Shown: piece by piece, positions 60,137 through 64,000 of the stretch
Numbering within the stretch: position 1 is the first letter of the stretch
Layout of the letters: the number at the start of each line of letters is the position of its first letter
Assembly: GCA_035570055.1 (NCBI GenBank)
Contig: DATMLM010000056.1
Location: 1 to 64,000 of the forward strand
DNA length: 64,000 bases
Reading direction: 5' to 3'
Origin: DASRDS01 sp035570055
GTDB taxonomy: Bacteria > Gemmatimonadota > Gemmatimonadetes > Gemmatimonadales > Gemmatimonadaceae
Translations under genes and position numbers: made by a program
Notes under the pieces: model-generated
Seen by the model: the letters and a program-made list of their open reading frames with translations, nothing else
Told to the model about the DNA's origin: nothing
Database searches by the model: none

Positions 60137-61759
60137 CTACCCCGCGTGGTGCCTTCTGGGTCGCGTCTTCGAAGATGTGGCCGCGGCGGTCGCCGTGAGT
60201 TCCACGGTTTTCGGCACGCCGTCGACGCGGGCCGTCATATGCTGCGCCCCGATGGTCGCGCCAAGCGTCCATTGGCTGCGCACGAGGCCGAGCGAGTCAG
60301 TGACCGGGGTGCTGTCGGGCAGCGTCCCCGCTCCGTGTTTCGGCACGAGGTTCACGGAGATGCCGCGCACGGGATTCCCCGCCGCGTCGGTCACGCGCAG
60401 GACGATAGGCTTGCTGGTCGCGGTGCTCGGTGCGCCGTGCTGGGCATCGCCCGAGACAACGCCGACCGCCGCCGGCGCGCCCGCCGTGGCGATGGCGTGA
60501 AGCATGACCGGGCGCACGGTGCGACCGTCGCCAATGAGCGCGCGAATGCGTTGCGGCCCCGCGTGCGGGCCGAGCACCCACGTCGCGCGTACTTCGCCGA
60601 GCGAATCAGTCCGCGGCGTTGTCGACGTGATACTGCCGCCATCGAGCGCGACCCAGCGGACCGCCAGGTCACCCATCACGCGACCGGTGGTGTCCGTGAT
60701 CCTGACGCCGACCGGCACCGCCAGCGCTGTCGCGATCTTGGACGTCTGGCTATCCGCGAGCGCCGCCGTCCGGGTGTTCGCGCTGACCGGCTCCGCCTCG
60801 GCCTCCACCGTCACGACGGTATCAACGCCTTCGGTGCTCGCCGCCAGGCGCTGACGGCCGGCGAGATCGCCGAGCTTCCACACGCAATGCGCTCGGCCTT
60901 CGGCATCCGTCTGGGCCTGTGCTATATCCGCGGTCGAGTTCACGTCAGCCCGACGGAATTTCACGGTAAGGCCACTGAGCGGCTTGCCTCGCCTGGATAA
61001 CACCTTGACGATGATGGGCTCGGCCAGCGTCGAGCCAGCGGGTGCATCCTGACCGCCTCCCGCCACGAGCGCGAGAGACTGAGGCACTGGCACGACGGTA
61101 ATAGGTGCCTCCGCTGCCACGCCATCCACCACCGCTGTCACGGTCGCATGCCCCTCGGCGACGGCGGCGAGCGTACCCGCCGTGTCGACCTTCGCTACCG
61201 CGGTGTCACTCGACCGCCAGCGCGCGGCGCGCGCGGAGGCAATCACATGGCCTCGCGTGTCAGTCGACACGACGGATAAGGGACGAGCGGTCAGCTCGGC
61301 GACCGTGACGGCGCTGTCATTCGCGATGTGCACATGCGCCGCGATGGGACGCACCACGACGTTCGCGCGCGCCATGAGCTCGCCGACGGTGACGATCACC
61401 GTGGCGGTGCCCGCGTTGTGCGCGATGACGGTCCCGTCAGGATTGATAATCGCGACGTCGGGATGATCGATGGTCCACTTGATGTTCGTGCCGACGAGCG
61501 CCGTGCCTTTCTTGTCGGTCACGGTCGCGGCGAGATGCAACGTATCGCCGATCGATGTCGCGGTATCGTTGGCGGGCGCGAGCCCCACCCACGTCGCGCC
61601 GAAATTGCCGATAGTGCGTCGGGTCTGCGCGCCATCGAGCCCGAACTCGTGGATCGACGTCGCCAACGTACCGAGCGCGGCGCCAACGGCAACGACGCGT
61701 GCGACGATCCGGGCGGCATCGTGGACCTTGTTCGTGTTCTGGATCGAGGTCCGCGCCAT
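60137..61759 (-). CDS. Multi-domain Ig-like (Big_2/Big_1) repeat protein with N-terminal anchor
   Basis: A 540-residue protein. One hydrophobic helix (IVARVVAVGAALGTLATSI, about residues 18-36) may be a signal anchor. Two Big_2-like domains follow (VGLAPANDTATSIGDTLHLAATVTDKKG..WTIDHPDVAIINPDG; the second from about 150). Then come three Big_1-like domains (each with a xDSLGxVRxxWxLGxxxGxQ motif). Such proteins are usually exported and elongated, acting as adhesins or spacers. No enzymatic domain is seen. It is followed by the patatin gene and probably shares its mRNA. Confidence 0.82.
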   Translation of the reverse strand: MARTSIQNTNKVHDAARIVARVVAVGAALGTLATSIHEFGLDGAQTRRTIGNFGATWVGLAPANDTATSIGDTLHLAATVTDKKGTALVGTNIKWTIDHPDVAIINPDGTVIAHNAGTATVIVTVGELMARANVVVRPIAAHVHIANDSAVTVAELTARPLSVVSTDTRGHVIASARAARWRSSDTAVAKVDTAGTLAAVAEGHATVTAVVDGVAAEAPITVVPVPQSLALVAGGGQDAPAGSTLAEPIIVKVLSRRGKPLSGLTVKFRRADVNSTADIAQAQTDAEGRAHCVWKLGDLAGRQRLAASTEGVDTVVTVEAEAEPVSANTRTAALADSQTSKIATALAVPVGVRITDTTGRVMGDLAVRWVALDGGSITSTTPRTDSLGEVRATWVLGPHAGPQRIRALIGDGRTVRPVMLHAIATAGAPAAVGVVSGDAQHGAPSTATSKPIVLRVTDAAGNPVRGISVNLVPKHGAGTLPDSTPVTDSLGLVRSQWTLGATIGAQHMTARVDGVPKTVELTATAAATSSKTRPRRHHAG

Positions 61760-61838
61760 GATTACAAGACTAGCTATACCGGGCAGCAGTCACGTTCCAG
61801 GCCATGCTGACCGAACTCGTATGTTTATGGTTAAATCG

Positions 61839-62153
61839 TTACTTGAGAAAGATATACAGCCCGTAAGCGGCGACGAGAACGCCGCCCACGGCCAGGGCCG
61901 TCCCGGCCCCGCCACCGATGATCAGCCCGGTGATGAACGCGGCGCCACCAACGATCATCAAAGCGCCTCCCGTGCCCAGCCCGCCCCCTCTTGCCGCCCG
62001 GTCGGCGGCCTCTTGTGGCGATACATCCTCTGTCGCGACGTGCAAGGGGATGCCGGAGCGCGCTGCGTCCACGGTCGGCCCGGCCTGTGCATAAGCAAGC
62101 CTAGGGACAAAAGCGAGCGCAATGAGCATAGCGAGGCGAAAGAGTGTGCGCAT
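61839..62153 (-). CDS. Small exported Gly-rich membrane protein
   Basis: A 104-residue protein: a signal peptide (MRTLFRLAMLIALAFVPRLAYAQ), a short polar region and two Gly-rich hydrophobic segments joined as a hairpin (GGALMIVGGAAFITGLIIG, TALAVGGVLVAAYGLYIFL). I do not recognise a family. ATG 62153 is preceded by AAAGGA; the longer in-frame reading to 62255 runs into the divergent peptidase gene. The start is 59 bases from that gene. Confidence 0.65.
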   Translation of the reverse strand: MRTLFRLAMLIALAFVPRLAYAQAGPTVDAARSGIPLHVATEDVSPQEAADRAARGGGLGTGGALMIVGGAAFITGLIIGGGAGTALAVGGVLVAAYGLYIFLK

Positions 62154-62159
62154 AATCCT

Positions 62160-62186
62160 TTGATCCTCGTGGCGTGTTGTTAGAAT
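62160..62186 (+). promoter_or_regulatory. Candidate promoter for the M28 peptidase gene
   Basis: TTGATC (62160-62165), a 15-base spacer and TAGAAT (62181-62186) match four and five of six consensus bases. The ribosome-binding site GGAG (62201-62204) lies 8 bases before the GTG start. The spacer is short. Confidence 0.35.
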
Positions 62187-62212
62187 AAGTACAACTCTTT
62201 GGAGCACTCCGC

Positions 62213-63826
62213 GTGCCCTTTTCGTTGCGAGCGTTGGGCCTGGCTGGCGCGTCATGTGTTCTTCTCTCCGCTACCGCCCACGCTCAGGGCAAGATCACTG
62301 CCGGAGAGATCGACGCGAATCTGAAATTCCTGTCATCCGACCTACTGGAGGGCCGCTCACCGGCGACGCGCGGCGGACAACTGTCGTCCGCGTACATCGC
62401 CAGTGCCCTTCAAGAAGCTGGCGTGGAACCCGGTGGTCCAAATCACGCCTACTTCCAGCCCGTCCCGATCGACATCGTCGGCGCCGATCCGACGACACTG
62501 CACGTTACCGCATCTGGCAAGGCAACCGCCGCACTCCGTTATCCGGATGACGTTGTCGTCGGCGCGGGGTCAGCCGTCGAATCCAGCGCCGCGCGGGGAG
62601 AGCTCGTCTACGTCGGCTATGGGATCGCCGCTCCCGAGCACCAGTGGGACGACTTCAAGGGTGTCGACCTGCACGGCAAAGTCTTGCTCGTGCTCGTGAA
62701 CGATCCGCCGACGGCGCCGTTCACAAAGACGATGGACTACTACGGGCGTTGGACGTACAAGTACGAAGAAGCGGAGCGCCAGGGCGCGGTGGGCTGCCTG
62801 ATTATCCACACGACTGAACGTGCTGGGTACCCGTGGCACACGGTCGTAGGCTCGTGGGCGAAAGAGCTCCGGATGCTCCCACGCGATCCGTCTCTGCCTC
62901 CGCCACTTGGCGTTCGCGGCTGGATCACGGACAGCGCGGCGACGGCCCTATTGGCCGGCGCTGGCTTCGACCTCTCGCAGCTCCGCGCGGCCGCGGCCTC
63001 CCATGATTTCCGTCCAGTATCGACGGGGATCACAATGGACATGGCATTCGCGAACAAAGTACGCCACATGCAATCGGAGAACGTCATCGGCGTTGTTCGC
63101 GGCACAACACTCTCCAACCAGTACGTTGTGTTCAGCGCGCACTGGGACCATCTGGGTATCGGCCCGGCCGTCAATGGCGACTCGATATACAACGGGGCCG
63201 AGGACAATGCGTCGGGCGTCGCCGACGTGCTGGCGATGGCCCGCGCCGCGAAGCCGCAGAAACGGTCGATGATGTTTCTGTTCGTGACGGCCGAGGAATC
63301 CGGTCTTCTGGGCTCGGCGTGGTTCGCGCAACACCCAACGGTTCCAGTCGCGGGCATCGTCGCCAACCTGAACATCGATGGCGGCAATCTGTTGGGCCGT
63401 GTGAGGGATTTGAACGCACTGGGAGACCGGAAAAGCTCACTCGGCCCTTTGCTCGCCAAGTACGTCGCGCCGATGGGCATGAGCCTGGCGCCGGATGCGC
63501 ATCCCGAGCAGGGGCATTTTTACAGATCTGATCATTTCTCGTTCGCGAAAGTCGGCGTCCCGGCACTGTCCATTGGTGCTGGCACGGACTTCGTGGGCCG
63601 GCCGAAGGGCTGGGGCGTCGAGCAAGAGGACGACTACACTGCGCACCGTTACCATCAGCCGTCGGACGAGTATCGACCGGACTTCGATCTCAGCGGCGCG
63701 GTGCAACTGTCAACTATAGTTCTCGGATTCGGCGAATCGCTGGCGAATGCGCCGGGACTGCCGACCTGGAACGCGGACGCTGAGTTTCACCGTCCGGCAG
63801 CGGCGAGCCCGGCGGCTGTTCCCTAG
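62213..63826 (+). CDS. Exported M28-family peptidase with PA domain
   Basis: A 537-residue secreted zinc aminopeptidase-like enzyme. A signal peptide ends at ATAHAQ. LKFLSSDLLEGRSPATRGG is the usual N-terminal M28 segment. A PA domain (about 125-225; VYVGYGIAAPEHQWDDFKG) is inserted before the catalytic domain. Zinc and active-site residues appear as SAHWDHLG, GAEDNASGVADVL, TAEESGLLGS, NIDGG and the final His in YHQPSDEY, which is a complete set. It probably degrades peptides in the periplasm or outside. The start is GTG 62213 with GGAG 8 bases upstream. Its stop touches the next ATG. Confidence 0.92.
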   Translation: MPFSLRALGLAGASCVLLSATAHAQGKITAGEIDANLKFLSSDLLEGRSPATRGGQLSSAYIASALQEAGVEPGGPNHAYFQPVPIDIVGADPTTLHVTASGKATAALRYPDDVVVGAGSAVESSAARGELVYVGYGIAAPEHQWDDFKGVDLHGKVLLVLVNDPPTAPFTKTMDYYGRWTYKYEEAERQGAVGCLIIHTTERAGYPWHTVVGSWAKELRMLPRDPSLPPPLGVRGWITDSAATALLAGAGFDLSQLRAAAASHDFRPVSTGITMDMAFANKVRHMQSENVIGVVRGTTLSNQYVVFSAHWDHLGIGPAVNGDSIYNGAEDNASGVADVLAMARAAKPQKRSMMFLFVTAEESGLLGSAWFAQHPTVPVAGIVANLNIDGGNLLGRVRDLNALGDRKSSLGPLLAKYVAPMGMSLAPDAHPEQGHFYRSDHFSFAKVGVPALSIGAGTDFVGRPKGWGVEQEDDYTAHRYHQPSDEYRPDFDLSGAVQLSTIVLGFGESLANAPGLPTWNADAEFHRPAAASPAAVP

Positions 63827-64000
63827 ATGTGCCGTCTACGCATACGACTCGTCGCTCTTTTAATGACCGCCACGGCCGCGTGTCGATCTGGTGGAGCCAA
63901 GTCCAACGCCCAGGTGACGCCTGCGCGCGACACCACAGCAGCGCGCGCCAACCATCCGGTGACGCACCTCACAGATTTGACGGCGTGGGTGGACTCGGCC
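63827..64000 (+). CDS. Lipoprotein gene, truncated by the window edge
   Basis: The frame opens with ATG directly after the M28 stop and has no stop before base 64000, giving 58 residues. It begins MCRLRIRLVALLMTATAAC, which looks like a lipoprotein signal with Cys19, then a Ser/Thr/Ala-rich spacer and VTHLTDLTAWVDSA. Nothing further can be said of its function. It is probably co-transcribed with the peptidase. Confidence 0.6.
   Translation, partial: MCRLRIRLVALLMTATAACRSGGAKSNAQVTPARDTTAARANHPVTHLTDLTAWVDSA

Noticed and set aside
1..64000. tRNA or rRNA genes, transposase, prophage or CRISPR array
   Set aside because: I looked for conserved rRNA stretches, cloverleaf-type arms with CCA ends, transposase motifs and regular repeats and found none I could support.

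Overview
This window is high-GC, gene-dense bacterial chromosome. The gene set is that of a Gram-negative didermic soil- or biofilm-type bacterium: SusC/RagA-like TonB-dependent receptors, lipoproteins, a zinc-ribbon Ser/Thr kinase, Wza/Wzc-type polysaccharide export, LigD with PE-LIG-POL order, and many secreted hydrolases. The style fits Gemmatimonadota best, with Acidobacteriota as the main alternative. This is inference, because the window holds no rRNA or tRNA. I see no CRISPR array, transposase or prophage, and no gene-free stretch longer than 300 bases.

Layout. (1) 50-8247, minus: three tandem paralogous outer-membrane receptors behind a SIS-domain isomerase. (2) 8277-16756: ligD, then minus-strand genes for a membrane PAS-GGDEF-EAL protein and a two-gene ABC importer of the nitrate/taurine type. 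(3) 16965-24429: secreted FecR/DUF6600, DUF1800 and DUF4384 proteins, a 200-bp nested inverted-repeat element, a beta-propeller protein and a membrane glycosyltransferase. (4) 24434-41594: an exopolysaccharide locus headed by a CRP-type palindrome. It holds export lipid-linked assembly genes (Wza-like, Wzc-like, WbaP-like, Wzx, two glycosyltransferases, WecG/CpsF type, an embedded GH10 glycosidase, Wzy). Next come an antisense glycosyltransferase and a translationally coupled tail of GMC oxidoreductase, HETGH membrane protein, M23 and CapA. (5) 41542-43943, minus: NlpC/P60 and a queC-queE-queD operon. (6) 43961-51845: a small membrane gene, then a long minus-strand run of glycerate kinase, aguB, aguA, lipoprotein, serine hydrolase, MBOAT and SGNH protein. 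(7) 51977-55295: Ser/Thr kinase, then a GEMM-I riboswitch ahead of a GH30-like lipoprotein. (8) 55278-64000: aconitase, M20 peptidase, a patatin-ferredoxin fusion behind an Ig-like-repeat protein, a small membrane protein, an M28 peptidase and a truncated lipoprotein gene at the right edge.

How it fits together. Much of the window concerns the cell surface: polymer assembly (Wzx/Wzy route), polymer acylation or hydrolysis (MBOAT-SGNH, GH10, GH30-like), peptidoglycan-type hydrolases and large receptors. Cyclic di-nucleotide signalling appears twice, as a GGDEF-EAL enzyme and as a riboswitch in front of a secreted glycosidase. Genes are packed very tightly. Many starts overlap the previous stop by 1-4 bases, five of seven convergent pairs overlap tail to tail, and several starts lack a Shine-Dalgarno site but have a -10-like hexamer 6-7 bases upstream, which suggests leaderless transcripts.

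The observations most worth following are the patatin-ferredoxin fusion, the riboswitch/GH30 pair, the GH10 inside the exopolysaccharide operon, the coupled GMC-HETGH-M23-CapA tail, and the nested repeat that fills the gap at 21855-22054.
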